Origin: Paracoccus subflavus | GTDB taxonomy: Bacteria; Pseudomonadota; Alphaproteobacteria; Rhodobacterales; Rhodobacteraceae | Direction: 5' to 3' | Assembly (NCBI RefSeq): GCF_004310345.1 | Contig: NZ_SISK01000001.1 | Location: 248,001 to 312,000 of the forward strand | DNA length: 64,000 bases | Shown here: positions 34,842 through 44,369 of the stretch, piece after piece | Layout of the letters: each line of letters starts with the position of its first letter | Numbering within the stretch: position 1 is the stretch's first letter | Program-made: the position numbers and the translations under genes | The notes under the pieces: generated by a model | What the model was told of the DNA's origin: nothing | The model's database searches: none | What the model saw: the letters and a program-made list of their open reading frames with translations, nothing else

Positions 34842-36842
34842 GTGGCCGACGCACCCGATGCCGCTGGCCATCGCCAGCGGCTTCATGCCTACAGCCTCGG
34901 GTTCTGGCGCGCCCCGCGCATCCGCCGCATCCTCGCCCTTGCAGGATGGGACGTCTGCGCGGGCCTGCCCGGGCCGGGGGGGCGGGTCGGCATCTGGGGT
35001 GCAAGCCCCACGGCATGGCGGGGTCGGGCCGTGGCGGATCGCACCGGCGCCGCCATCGTCACCGTCGAGGATGCCTTTCTGAGGTCGGTGCTGCCGGGCC
35101 GGGCCAGGGGCCGGATCGCACGGCGCGGCCCCATCGGCCTGCTGATCGACCCATGGGGCCTGCATTTCGACCCGGCCCGGCCTTCGATGATCGAGAGACT
35201 GATCCGGGACGAAGCCACCGCGGGGCACCAGGGTCGTGCCCGGCAAGGTATCGCACGGCTGCGCGCCCTGCACCTGTCGAAATACAGCGGTCATCCTCCC
35301 GACCTAGTTCCGCCCGATCCCGGCTACGTTCTTGTGATCGACCAGACGCGCGGCGATGCATCGCTGATGGGGGCCGGGCGCAACCGCTTTCTGGCCATGC
35401 TGGCCGCCGCGCGGGCCGAACATCCCGGCCGCCGGATCGTGCTGCGCAGTCATCCGGAAACGCGCCAAGGGCTGCGTCCCGGCCATCTGTGCGCCGCCGA
35501 CCTGCGCATGGACGAGGTGCTGTGCGACACCGACGTTTCGCCCTGGACGATGCTGGAAAACGCCCATGCGGTCTATGCCGTCAGCTCTCAGATGGGATAC
35601 GAAGCCATTCTGGCAGGGCACCGGCCCCGCCTGTTCGGACAGCCCTTTTATGCCGGATGGGGCCTGTCGCTGGACGAATACCCCCTGCCCCACGGGCGCC
35701 GCGGTCCCGCCCCGGCAGATGCCCTGTTTGCCGCCAGCCATCTGATCGCGCCCGTCTGGTACGATCCCTGCCGCGACCGGCTCACCGATTTCGAGGGCGC
35801 CGTCGATCAGATCGAGGCCGAGGTCAAGGCGTTCCGCCAGGATCGCGACGGGCATCTGGCCTATGGAATGCGGCTGTGGAAACGGCGCACTCTGGTTCGC
35901 GCCTTTGGCGAGGGCAAGGGCGTGCGGTTCACGGATCGCCCCGGCCCGGGCGTTACCCTGGCCTGGGCGAACCGGGCGGAACAGGCCCCTCGGGCGATCC
36001 GGGTCGAGGATGGTTTCCTGCGGTCGCGCGGCCTGGGTGCCGAACTGACGCCGCCCCTGTCGCTGGTGGCGGACGACCTGGGCATCTACTACGATCCCAC
36101 CCGCGAAAGCCGGTTGGAGCGTCTGATTTCCGCCGGACCCCCGCCGGGCGGACGCGAACGGGCCGCGCGCCTGATGGCGGCCATCACGGCGGCGGGGCTG
36201 AGCAAATACAATCTTCCTGCGCGTGCCCATGGGACCGCACTGCAAGGACGCAGACGCATCCTGGTTCCCGGCCAGGTGGCGGATGACGCCTCGGTCATGC
36301 TGGGGGCGGGGACCGAAAGGACCAGCCTGGACCTGCTGGTCCGGGTGCGGCGCGACAACCCGGATGCCTGGATCATCTTCAAGCCCCATCCCGATGTCGA
36401 GGCAGGCTTGCGTCCGGGGGCGGTTCCCGCCCATAGCCTGCAGGGCCTTGCCGACGATATTGCGGTCCGGGCCGATCCCGTGGCCCTTCTGTCGCAGGTA
36501 GACGAGGTCTGGACGATCAGCTCGACCCTGGGATTCGAGGCGATGCTGCGCGGCATTCCCGTGACCGTCCTGGGGGCGCCGTTTTATGCCGGCTGGGGAC
36601 TGACGCGCGACATGGGGCCGATCCCGGCCCGGCGCCGGGCGCGGCCCGACCTTCCCGCGCTGGTTCATGCCTGCCTGATCGCCTATCCCCGCTATGTCGA
36701 TCCGCTGTCGGGCCTGCCCTGCCCGGTCGAGGTCGCGATCGACCGCCTGCGCGATGGCCGCAGCCCGACCTCTCCTGCCCTGCGGTTGCTGTCCAAGATG
36801 CAGGGGGCCTTGGCCGGCCATGCCTGGCTGTGGCGACGGTGA
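34842..36842 (+). CDS. kpsC: Capsule beta-Kdo transferase, two-module KpsC
   Basis: 666 residues, GTG start 7 nt after the previous stop. Two related halves: the first has VEDAFLRSVLPGR, IDPWGLHFDPARPS and SSQMGYEAILAG; the second repeats VEDGFLRSRGLGAEL, LGIYYDPTRESRLE, SSTLGFEAMLRG. Both halves end with PFYAGWGL. Characterised KpsC enzymes use two glycosyltransferase modules to add alternating beta-Kdo linkages to the linker begun by KpsS. The pair therefore supports Kdo-linked, ABC-exported capsule. No ribosome-binding site is obvious, implying coupling. Confidence 0.9.
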   Translation: MADAPDAAGHRQRLHAYSLGFWRAPRIRRILALAGWDVCAGLPGPGGRVGIWGASPTAWRGRAVADRTGAAIVTVEDAFLRSVLPGRARGRIARRGPIGLLIDPWGLHFDPARPSMIERLIRDEATAGHQGRARQGIARLRALHLSKYSGHPPDLVPPDPGYVLVIDQTRGDASLMGAGRNRFLAMLAAARAEHPGRRIVLRSHPETRQGLRPGHLCAADLRMDEVLCDTDVSPWTMLENAHAVYAVSSQMGYEAILAGHRPRLFGQPFYAGWGLSLDEYPLPHGRRGPAPADALFAASHLIAPVWYDPCRDRLTDFEGAVDQIEAEVKAFRQDRDGHLAYGMRLWKRRTLVRAFGEGKGVRFTDRPGPGVTLAWANRAEQAPRAIRVEDGFLRSRGLGAELTPPLSLVADDLGIYYDPTRESRLERLISAGPPPGGRERAARLMAAITAAGLSKYNLPARAHGTALQGRRRILVPGQVADDASVMLGAGTERTSLDLLVRVRRDNPDAWIIFKPHPDVEAGLRPGAVPAHSLQGLADDIAVRADPVALLSQVDEVWTISSTLGFEAMLRGIPVTVLGAPFYAGWGLTRDMGPIPARRRARPDLPALVHACLIAYPRYVDPLSGLPCPVEVAIDRLRDGRSPTSPALRLLSKMQGALAGHAWLWRR

Positions 36843-37069
36843 GGCCACCCGCCAGGACATTCGGGCCGCAAAAAAGAATGAAATCGGCGGCCGGGTTGCG
36901 CACCCGGACGGATGGTCGCAAGCGACGGCTGTCTCAGGACGGATGCCTTTGGCCCCAGGGGATGCCGTGGAAAAACGTCCCGGCCATTGCCGGCTGGGGG
37001 CGACCCTGCCTTTCTTGGCAAGCATCGGGGCCGTCGTTAACTGGCAGTCGGAAACCGAAAGGCTGCCTC

Positions 37070-38167
37070 ATGTCGCTTGTCATTTCGCATCTTGCCCGGC
37101 GCTTTGGGCCCACCCCGGTCCTGAGGGGGATCGACCTTGCCGTCGAACAACGCGAACTGATCGCCCTTCTGGGGCCTTCGGGATCGGGCAAGACGACCTT
37201 GCTGCGCATCATCGCGGGGCTGGACTGGCCCGATGCGGGCGGCCTGTCCTTTGACGGGGACGACTGGCTGGCACGGTCCGCGGGCGAACGCCGCATCGGT
37301 CTGGTGTTTCAGCACTATGCGCTGTTTCCGCACATGACGGTGCGCGACAACATCGCCTTTGGCCTCAGCGTGCGGCCGCGCGGCAACCGCCCGGACAGGG
37401 CCGGGATCGCCGACCGGGTGGGCCGGCTGTTGCGCTTTCTTCAGATCGAGGGTCTGGCCGACCGCTATCCCGCCGAACTCTCGGGGGGGCAGCGGCAGCG
37501 GGTGGCCCTGGGTCGCGCCATGGCGATCGAACCGCGGGTTCTGCTCTTGGACGAACCCTTCGGCGCCCTCGATGCCCAGGTCCGGCGCGATCTGCGCCGC
37601 TGGCTGCGGGGCGTGCATGACAGTACCGGCACCACGACGATCTTCGTGACCCACGACCAGGAGGAGGCCTTTGAACTGGCCGATCGCGTGGTGGTGATGA
37701 ACGCAGGCATGATCGAGCAGGCGGGCCGCCCGGACGAGATTTACGATCATCCGGCGACGCCCTTCGTGGCGCGTTTTCTGGGCCTGACGGTCGAGGTTCC
37801 GGTTGCGATGCGCGCCGGACGGGCCGAGGCGGCGGGCCTTGACCTGACCGCCCTGCCCCGCCGGGCCATTCCGGACGGACCGGCGACGCTGTTCCTGCGC
37901 CCTGCCGATATCCAGCCGCTGCCCGATCCAGCCGCCCCCTTTCGGGTGACCGAAATCGTCTCGACCGGCGCGCTGCTGCGGATCATGGCCCGCGACGATG
38001 CAGGATGCCGGATCGAGGCAGAAATCCCGCGCCGCGACGGCCGCGACCTGCGCGAGGGCCAGCCTGTCGCCCTGCGCCCCGTGACAGGACAGATCTTTCC
38101 CGCCGGCGGCACCCTTGCAGCCCGCGCGCCCGCGACCCCCGTGACCTTGAAGGAGGCCTTTGCGTGA
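37070..38167 (+). CDS. cysA: Sulfate/thiosulfate ABC transporter ATP-binding protein
   Basis: 365 residues. Powers sulfate/thiosulfate import. Walker A GPSGSGKTT (36-44), Q-loop FQHYALFPHMTVRDN, signature LSGGQRQRVALGRA, Walker B LLLDEPFGALD, H-loop FVTHDQ; a C-terminal TOBE-like domain (about 240-350). The GLSVRPR insert is typical of CysA. ATG at 37070. It is first in the operon; its TGA overlaps the GTG of the binding-protein gene. Confidence 0.93.
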   Translation: MSLVISHLARRFGPTPVLRGIDLAVEQRELIALLGPSGSGKTTLLRIIAGLDWPDAGGLSFDGDDWLARSAGERRIGLVFQHYALFPHMTVRDNIAFGLSVRPRGNRPDRAGIADRVGRLLRFLQIEGLADRYPAELSGGQRQRVALGRAMAIEPRVLLLDEPFGALDAQVRRDLRRWLRGVHDSTGTTTIFVTHDQEEAFELADRVVVMNAGMIEQAGRPDEIYDHPATPFVARFLGLTVEVPVAMRAGRAEAAGLDLTALPRRAIPDGPATLFLRPADIQPLPDPAAPFRVTEIVSTGALLRIMARDDAGCRIEAEIPRRDGRDLREGQPVALRPVTGQIFPAGGTLAARAPATPVTLKEAFA

Positions 38168-39171
38168 AACCCCGTTTGACCACCGCCCTTGCCGCCACCC
38201 TTGCCCTCGGGCTGGGCCTGTCCTCGCCTGCGGCGGCGCAGGATGCGATCCTGAACGTGTCCTATGACATCGCGCGAGAGCTTTTCGCCGAACTGAACCC
38301 CGTCTTTGCCCAGAAATGGCAGGCCGACACCGGGCGCAGCGTGACCATCGACCAGTCCCATGCCGGGTCGTCGAAACAGGCTCGCGCCATTCTGGAAGGT
38401 CTGCCGGCCGATGTCGTGACGTTCAACCAGGTCACCGATATCGACGTTCTGGCCGAGGGCGGGATGGTGGACGAGAACTGGCGCGAGGCTTTTCCGAATG
38501 GCGCCTCGCCCTATTACTCGCTGCCGGCGTTTCTGGTGCGCGAGGGCAATCCCAAGAACATCGACGACTGGGACGACCTGGCACAGGATGGCGTGCAGGT
38601 GATCTTTCCCAATCCCAAGACCAGCGGCAATGCGCGCTATACCTATCTGGCGGCCTATGCCTATGCCCTGGACAAGAACAACGGCGACCAGGCCGCCGCG
38701 CAGGCTTTCGTCAAGTCCATCTTTGACAACGTGCCGGTCTTCGACCAAGGCGGACGCGCGGCCACCGCGACATTCGCCGAACGCGGCATCGGCGACGTGC
38801 TGATCACCTTCGAGGCCGAAACCGGCGGCATCGCCCGGCAATATGCCGATGCCGATCTGGAACGAGTGACCCCGTCCATGTCGATCCTGGCCGAATTTCC
38901 CGTGGCAATCGTGACAGAAAATGCCGAGAGCAAGGGCACGGCCGAGGTCGCCAAGGCCTATCTGGATTTCCTGTATTCGCCCGAAGCGCAGCGCATTCTA
39001 GCGCAGAACTTCAACCGTGTCCCGGACGAGGCGATCACGGCCGAGTTTGCCGGGAATTTCCCCGAGGTCCGTCTGGTCACGGTCGAGGAGGTGTTCGGCG
39101 GCTGGGACAAGGTGCAGGAGGAACATTTCGCCGAGGGCGGCATCCTCGATTCCGTGTTCGTCAACCAATGA
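38164..39171 (+). CDS. Periplasmic sulfate/thiosulfate-binding protein
   Basis: 335 residues, GTG start at 38164 with AGGAGG upstream. Signal peptide of about 25 residues (ending SPAAAQ). The mature chain follows the Sbp/CysP family: LNVSYDIARELF, IDQSHAGSSKQARAI, DVVTFNQVTDID, IFPNPKTSGNARYTYL, and EFPVAIV. Captures sulfate or thiosulfate for CysTWA. Sulfate versus thiosulfate preference cannot be told. Four-base overlaps join it to cysA and cysT. Confidence 0.92.
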   Translation: MKPRLTTALAATLALGLGLSSPAAAQDAILNVSYDIARELFAELNPVFAQKWQADTGRSVTIDQSHAGSSKQARAILEGLPADVVTFNQVTDIDVLAEGGMVDENWREAFPNGASPYYSLPAFLVREGNPKNIDDWDDLAQDGVQVIFPNPKTSGNARYTYLAAYAYALDKNNGDQAAAQAFVKSIFDNVPVFDQGGRAATATFAERGIGDVLITFEAETGGIARQYADADLERVTPSMSILAEFPVAIVTENAESKGTAEVAKAYLDFLYSPEAQRILAQNFNRVPDEAITAEFAGNFPEVRLVTVEEVFGGWDKVQEEHFAEGGILDSVFVNQ

Positions 39172-40025
39172 GCGTGGCGGCGGTCGCGACAATCCCGGCC
39201 GGGCGCCGGAAACGCGTCCTGCCCGGTTTCGGGCTGACCCTGGGCGTGACCCTGACCTATGTCGGGATCATCGTTCTTCTGCCCGTGATCGCCCTGGCGC
39301 TGAAGGGGGCCGAGATCGGGCCAGCCCGGTTCTGGGACATCGTGTCCGCCCCCCGCACCCTGGCCGCCCTGCGGCTGACGATCCTGGCCGCGGCGCTGGC
39401 GACGGTGTTCAATGCGGCTTATGGCCTGCTGATGGCCTGGGTTCTGGTCCGCTATCGCTTTCCGGGCCGGCGGCTGCTGGATGCGATGGTGGACATTCCC
39501 TTTGCGCTGCCCACTGCGGTGGCGGGACTGGCGCTGACGGCCCTGTTTTCCCAGAACGGCTGGTACGGGCAGGTTCTGGCGCCCGCCGGGATCTCGGTCG
39601 TTTATACCATCTGGGGGGTGGCGGTCGCGATGTCCTTTACGTCGATCCCCTTCGTGATCCGCACGGTGCAGCCCATTCTCGAGGATCTGGACCGCGGACA
39701 GGAAGAGGCCGCCCTGACCCTGGGGGCGTCGCCATTCCAGGTTTTCACCCGTGTGATCTTTCCGGCCATCCTGCCCGCCTACCTCGTCGGTATCACCATC
39801 GCCTTTGCACGGTCGCTGGGCGAATTTGGGGCGGTCATCTTCATCGCCGGCAACCTGCCCATGAAGACCGAGATCGCTTCGCTTCTGGCTGTGATCCGGC
39901 TCGAGGAATACGACTATAACGGCGCCGCTGCCATTGCGCTGACGCTGGTCGCCATCGCCATGGTGCTGCTGGTCGCGTCGAACTGGATGCAGGCCCGCCT
40001 GACCCGGCGGAGGGTTCCGGCATGA
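39168..40025 (+). CDS. cysT: Sulfate ABC transporter permease CysT
   Basis: 285 residues with six membrane helices. Core motifs: RFPGRRLLDAMVDIPFALPTAVAGLALT and the permease EAA loop (EEAALTLGASPFQVF...ILPAYLVG) contacting CysA, then ARSLGEFGAVIFIAGN. Starts with a 4-nt overlap with the binding-protein stop and overlaps cysW by 4 nt. Confidence 0.93.
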   Translation: MSVAAVATIPAGRRKRVLPGFGLTLGVTLTYVGIIVLLPVIALALKGAEIGPARFWDIVSAPRTLAALRLTILAAALATVFNAAYGLLMAWVLVRYRFPGRRLLDAMVDIPFALPTAVAGLALTALFSQNGWYGQVLAPAGISVVYTIWGVAVAMSFTSIPFVIRTVQPILEDLDRGQEEAALTLGASPFQVFTRVIFPAILPAYLVGITIAFARSLGEFGAVIFIAGNLPMKTEIASLLAVIRLEEYDYNGAAAIALTLVAIAMVLLVASNWMQARLTRRRVPA

Positions 40026-40849
40026 ACGCCATGACTTCCGGATCGGCCCGACCGGGCCGTCACGTCCCACTCCTGCTGATCGCCCTGGCGATCACCCTGA
40101 CCGCAGTCGTCGTGGCGGTGCCGCTGGTCTATATCCTGTGGCGCGCCCTGTCCGAGGGGTTCGCGGTCTTTGCCCAGAACATCCTGGCGCCCGACACGCT
40201 GCACGCGATCTGGCTGACCACGCTGGTCGCCGTCATCACCCTGCCGGTGAACCTGGCAGTGGGCATCGCGGCGGCCTGGCTGATTGCCCGGTTTACCTTT
40301 CCGGGACGCAAGGCGTTGCTGACGCTGATCGAACTGCCCTTCTCGATCTCGCCCATCATCGCGGGGGTCTGCTATCTGCTGCTGTATGGGCGGCAGGGGC
40401 TGCTGGGGCCGGCGCTGGCAGAGGCCGATGTGACGGTGCTGTTCGCCCTGCCGGGCATCGTCATGGTCACGCTGTTCGTGACCAGTCCCTTTGTCACGCG
40501 CGAGGTGCTGCCGCTGATGCAGGCCCAGGGGTCGGAACAGGAACAGGCGGCCCTGACGCTGGGTGCGACCGGCTGGCAGGTGTTCCGCCGGGTCACGCTG
40601 CCCAATATCCGCTGGGCGTTGCTGTATGGCGCGGTGCTGGCGACGGCGCGAGCGGTGGGCGAATTCGGCGCGGTGTCGGTGGTGTCGGGCGCCATCCGGG
40701 GCCAGACCAACACCCTGCCCCTGCAGGTCGAACTGCTGTTCAACGACCTGAACACCGTGGGCGCCTTTGCGGCGGCCTCGACCCTGACGGTGATCGCCCT
40801 GATCGTGTTGGTGGTGAAAACCTTGGTCGAGGGGCGCGCCCGGACCTGA
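40022..40849 (+). CDS. cysW: Sulfate ABC transporter permease CysW
   Basis: 275 residues, six membrane helices. Recognised by FPGRKALLTLIELPFSISPIIAGV, EQEQAALTLGATGWQVFRRVTLPNIRWAL (EAA loop) and AVGEFGAVSVVSGAIRG. Forms the membrane channel with CysT. Last gene of the cysA-sbp-cysT-cysW operon; it meets the convergent ggt-like gene with a 6-nt gap. Confidence 0.93.
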   Translation: MNAMTSGSARPGRHVPLLLIALAITLTAVVVAVPLVYILWRALSEGFAVFAQNILAPDTLHAIWLTTLVAVITLPVNLAVGIAAAWLIARFTFPGRKALLTLIELPFSISPIIAGVCYLLLYGRQGLLGPALAEADVTVLFALPGIVMVTLFVTSPFVTREVLPLMQAQGSEQEQAALTLGATGWQVFRRVTLPNIRWALLYGAVLATARAVGEFGAVSVVSGAIRGQTNTLPLQVELLFNDLNTVGAFAAASTLTVIALIVLVVKTLVEGRART

Positions 40850-40855
40850 CCATCC

Positions 40856-42508
40856 CTAGACGACAAAGCGGATGCCCGGGCGCGCCAGGCCGCCTCCCTG
40901 TGCCACGACCGTTCCATCCGCCCGCCAGCAGGCCGCGCCGGTGGCCATGCCGTCGCGTGCCAGGTGGATCGCATTCATGCCGCCGCCGATGGCCTTGACC
41001 ATCCGCACGTCATGGCCCCGCGCGCGCAGGGCATCGGCCGAGGCCGCATAGGCCGGTTCCAGTTCCAGATGTTGTCCGTCGGTCCACAACCGAGGCGCCT
41101 CGACCGCCTGCTGCAGGCTCATCCGGTGGTCGATCAGGTTGACGATGGCCTGCATGGCCGAGGGAAAGATGCGCACGCCTCCGGGCAGGCCAAGCGCATA
41201 AAGGGGCCAGCCGTCTTGCAGCACCATCATGGGGGCCATGGATGTCGGCACCCGCTTGCCCGGCGCCACGGACAGGGCGCGCCCCGGTCGGGGGTCGAAG
41301 TTCACCATATAGTTGTTGGGGATGATCCCTGTCCCCGGCACCATGAACCGCGCGCCCCACAGCCCGTTGACCGTATGGGTGGCGCTGACCACGGTGCCGT
41401 CGCCGTCCGCCACGGTGACATGGGTGGTATCGCGGCTTTCCGGGATGGCGCCCACCCACCGCAGCGCGCGGGGGTCGGCCATGCGCCGGCGGGCATAGTC
41501 CTTGTCGGTATACAGCGCCACGGGCACCCGGACGAAATCCGGATCGCCCGAGGCCGCATTGCGATCCTGGAACGCCAGGGCCATGGCGCGGGCCATCAGC
41601 TCCATGGCGTCGGGATTGCCGAACCCCATGCCGCCCAGGTCGAAAGTTTCCAGCATGTTCAGCATCTGGACGACATGCACCCCCGACGATGCGGGGGGCG
41701 GTGGACCGACCACCACATGACCCCGGTAATCGCCCGTGATCGCCGGACGTTCGATGGCCCGGCTGGCGGCAAGGTCGGCCAGCGTCACATGGCCCGCGTC
41801 ATCACCACCGGTGGCCAGCCGGTCGGCCAAGGCCCGTCCCAGATCGCCGCCGTGCAGCGCCCTGTCGCCCTGGGACTGGATCAATCGCAGGCTGTCGGCA
41901 TAGTCCCCCATCACCAGCCGCGATCCGGACTGCAGGGGTTCCCCACCCGGCAGCAGCAGGCGTGCGATGACCGGGTCGGCCCGAAGATCGTCCTGATGCT
42001 CGCAAATCGCGCCGTGGAGATAGGGGCTGACGGCAAAACCGCGCGCGGCGGCGCGGATGGCCGGTTCGATCACGTCCGCCCAGGGCAGCCGGCCATGGCG
42101 CCGCTGCATCGCGAACCAGCCGCGCAGGTTGCCCGGCACGGCCACCGCCGACGGCCCGACGGTATTGCGCCGCCCCTCGGACTCCATCCAGGCATCGGCC
42201 ATGCCGGGCGCCGGGCGGAACATATCGGCGCGCGCGTCTTGCCCGGCCCAGGACAGGGCATCGACGATGACATGCCGCCCATCGGGCAGCCTGACATGGG
42301 CGATGCCCCCACCCGCAATACCGACCATCATCGGTTCCACCACCGTCAGGGTCAGCAGCGCGGCCACCGCCGCATCCACCGCATTGCCGCCGACAGCCAG
42401 CATCTCGGCCCCCGCCATGGACCCCAGGGGGGCATTCGTGACCACCACCCCCCGCGACCCCGAGGCCGGGCGTTTTTCACAGCGGAAAGGCAGGCCGGGG
42501 CCGGTCAC
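40856..42508 (-). CDS. Gamma-glutamyltransferase-like N-terminal nucleophile hydrolase
   Basis: 550 residues. Transfers or hydrolyses gamma-glutamyl groups of glutathione and related compounds after self-cleavage into two chains. The nucleophile motif DTTHVTVADGDG is present, with Thr at the cleavage point (about 350), and the family segments GNAVDAAVAALLTLTVVEP, GYFDL-like and LGLPGGVRIFPSAM. No signal peptide is seen, unlike most bacterial GGTs, so a cytoplasmic place is likely. The GTG start at 42508 overlaps the TGA of the upstream GMC oxidoreductase; the pair is translationally coupled. A longer frame upstream is a shadow of that gene. Confidence 0.87.
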   Translation of the reverse strand: MTGPGLPFRCEKRPASGSRGVVVTNAPLGSMAGAEMLAVGGNAVDAAVAALLTLTVVEPMMVGIAGGGIAHVRLPDGRHVIVDALSWAGQDARADMFRPAPGMADAWMESEGRRNTVGPSAVAVPGNLRGWFAMQRRHGRLPWADVIEPAIRAAARGFAVSPYLHGAICEHQDDLRADPVIARLLLPGGEPLQSGSRLVMGDYADSLRLIQSQGDRALHGGDLGRALADRLATGGDDAGHVTLADLAASRAIERPAITGDYRGHVVVGPPPPASSGVHVVQMLNMLETFDLGGMGFGNPDAMELMARAMALAFQDRNAASGDPDFVRVPVALYTDKDYARRRMADPRALRWVGAIPESRDTTHVTVADGDGTVVSATHTVNGLWGARFMVPGTGIIPNNYMVNFDPRPGRALSVAPGKRVPTSMAPMMVLQDGWPLYALGLPGGVRIFPSAMQAIVNLIDHRMSLQQAVEAPRLWTDGQHLELEPAYAASADALRARGHDVRMVKAIGGGMNAIHLARDGMATGAACWRADGTVVAQGGGLARPGIRFVV

Positions 42509-44103
42509 ACGCGCGCATCCTCCAGCATCATCCGCGCGGCCTTTTCGGCGATCATCATCACCGGCGCGTTGGTGTTGCCGCTGACGATCGTCGGCATGAC
42601 CGAGGCGTCCGCGATCCGCAGCCGACCGACCGCCCGTATCCGCAACCGGGGATCGACGACGGATGCCTCGTCCGCGCCCATCCGGCAGGTGCCCACGGGA
42701 TGAAAGATCGTGGTGCCGATGGCGCCTGCGGCCTTGACCAGATCGTCCTCGGTCTGAAAGGCGATGCCCGGAACATGCTCCTCGGGGTCGAACCGGGCAA
42801 AGGCGGGCTGCGCCGCGATCCTGCGGGCCAGGCGGATGGCGCGGACGGCGACATCCCGGTCGCCGGGGGTGGACAGATAGTTCGGGCGGATCGCCGGATG
42901 CGCCCTGAAATCGGGGCCGGTCACATGCACCGAACCCCGGCTTTCGGGGCGCAGGTTGCAGACGCTGGCGGTCATGGCCGGAAAAGGGTGAACCGGATCG
43001 CCGAACCTGTCGAGGCTGACCGGCTGGACATGGAATTCCAGATCGGCCGTGGCCTTGTCCGGGCCCGACCGGGCAAAGATGCCCAACTGGCTGGGCGCCA
43101 TCGACATCGGCCCCGACCGCTTCAGCGCATATTCCAGCCCGATCAAGGCCCTGCCCCAGAACCGCGACGCCTTTTCGTTCAGCGTCGGCACGCCCCGGAC
43201 CTTGTAGACCAGTCGCAGTTGCAGATGGTCCTGAAGGTTCTCGCCCAGCGAGGGAACGTCCACCAGCGGCGCGATCCCCGCGGCCTGCAACACCTCGCCC
43301 CGGCCGATGCCGGATTGTTCCAGAACCTGCACCGACCCGATGGCCCCGGCCGCCAGCACGGTTTCGCGGATCGCCCGCACCTCTTGCCGCTGGCCCTTGT
43401 GATGGAACACCACGCCGGCCACCTCGCCGTGTTCGATCACAAGGCGTTCGACGGGGGCCTCGGTCAGCACGCGCAGGTTCGGCCTTCCCAAAACCGGGCG
43501 CAGGAATGCGCGCGCCGCGCTCCACCGCCAGCCGCGCCGCTGGGTGACATCGAAATAGCCCCCGCCCTCGTTGTCGCCCCTATTGAAGTCCTCCGTGCGC
43601 GGCACACCGGCCTGTTCGGCCGCGTCCAGAAAGGCGTCCAGAACGGCCCACCGGACGCGGGCCGTTTCCACCCGCAACTCGCCCCCTGCCCCGTGATGGT
43701 CATCGGCTCCGCGATAGTGATCTTCGTGCGCCCTGAAGACCGGCAGAACATCGTCCCATCCCCAGCCGGTGCAGCCCATCTGCCGCCATTGGTCGTAATC
43801 GGCGGCCTGGCCGCGCATGTAGATCATGCCGTTGATCGACGAACATCCCCCCAGCACCCGCCCGCGCGGGTACAACAGGGATCGCCCGCCCAAGCCCGGC
43901 TCGGCCTCGGTGCGGAAACCCCAATCCGTGCGGGGGTTGCCGATGCAGTAAAGATAGCCCACCGGAATGTGAATCCAGTGATAATTGTCGCGCCCGCCCG
44001 CCTCGATCAGCAGGACACGGGTTCGCGGATCGGCAGACAGGCGGTTGGCCAGAACGCAACCCGCGCTGCCCGCGCCGATGATGACATAATCATAGCGTTC
44101 CAT
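42505..44103 (-). CDS. GMC-family FAD oxidoreductase, choline dehydrogenase-like
   Basis: 532 residues. FAD-dependent alcohol oxidation. N-terminal dinucleotide motif YVIIGAGSAGCVLANRLS (5-22), GGSSSING-like VLGGCSSINGMIYMRG near 80, and the C-terminal active-site region FHPVGTCRMG (about 465) with the conserved His and the FAD-binding NTNAPVMMIAEKAA. AAGGA precedes the ATG at 44103. Its closest relatives act on choline, alcohols or polyethylene glycols; the substrate is unknown. Coupled to the GGT-like gene, which suggests action on a gamma-glutamyl-linked alcohol or amine, but that is inference. Confidence 0.88.
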   Translation of the reverse strand: MERYDYVIIGAGSAGCVLANRLSADPRTRVLLIEAGGRDNYHWIHIPVGYLYCIGNPRTDWGFRTEAEPGLGGRSLLYPRGRVLGGCSSINGMIYMRGQAADYDQWRQMGCTGWGWDDVLPVFRAHEDHYRGADDHHGAGGELRVETARVRWAVLDAFLDAAEQAGVPRTEDFNRGDNEGGGYFDVTQRRGWRWSAARAFLRPVLGRPNLRVLTEAPVERLVIEHGEVAGVVFHHKGQRQEVRAIRETVLAAGAIGSVQVLEQSGIGRGEVLQAAGIAPLVDVPSLGENLQDHLQLRLVYKVRGVPTLNEKASRFWGRALIGLEYALKRSGPMSMAPSQLGIFARSGPDKATADLEFHVQPVSLDRFGDPVHPFPAMTASVCNLRPESRGSVHVTGPDFRAHPAIRPNYLSTPGDRDVAVRAIRLARRIAAQPAFARFDPEEHVPGIAFQTEDDLVKAAGAIGTTIFHPVGTCRMGADEASVVDPRLRIRAVGRLRIADASVMPTIVSGNTNAPVMMIAEKAARMMLEDARV

Positions 44104-44369
44104 GCATGTTCCTTGCGCCCGACCAATCCGGCGCATGACAGGATGCCCTTAACCGATCCGTTGAGAAAGGCATAAAGAGCGCAATTTTTCCCCGGCTTTC
44201 TCCGATGTGAAGGAGCGGAAGGGGAGAGGGCATAGGGATCGGCGGACCCTGAAAATGGTAACGGTTTTCTGGAGGACTGCCGGAATTATTGATGGTTAAC
44301 GCGGGCCTGGAACGGGAACCCGACCCGCCTGTCATCTCTTGTATCGCCACATCATGCAGGAGACATGTC

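Noticed and set aside
42509..43525. N-terminal extension of the GGT-like gene
   Set aside because: It overlaps the GMC oxidoreductase on the same strand in another frame; the GTG at 42508 fits coupling.
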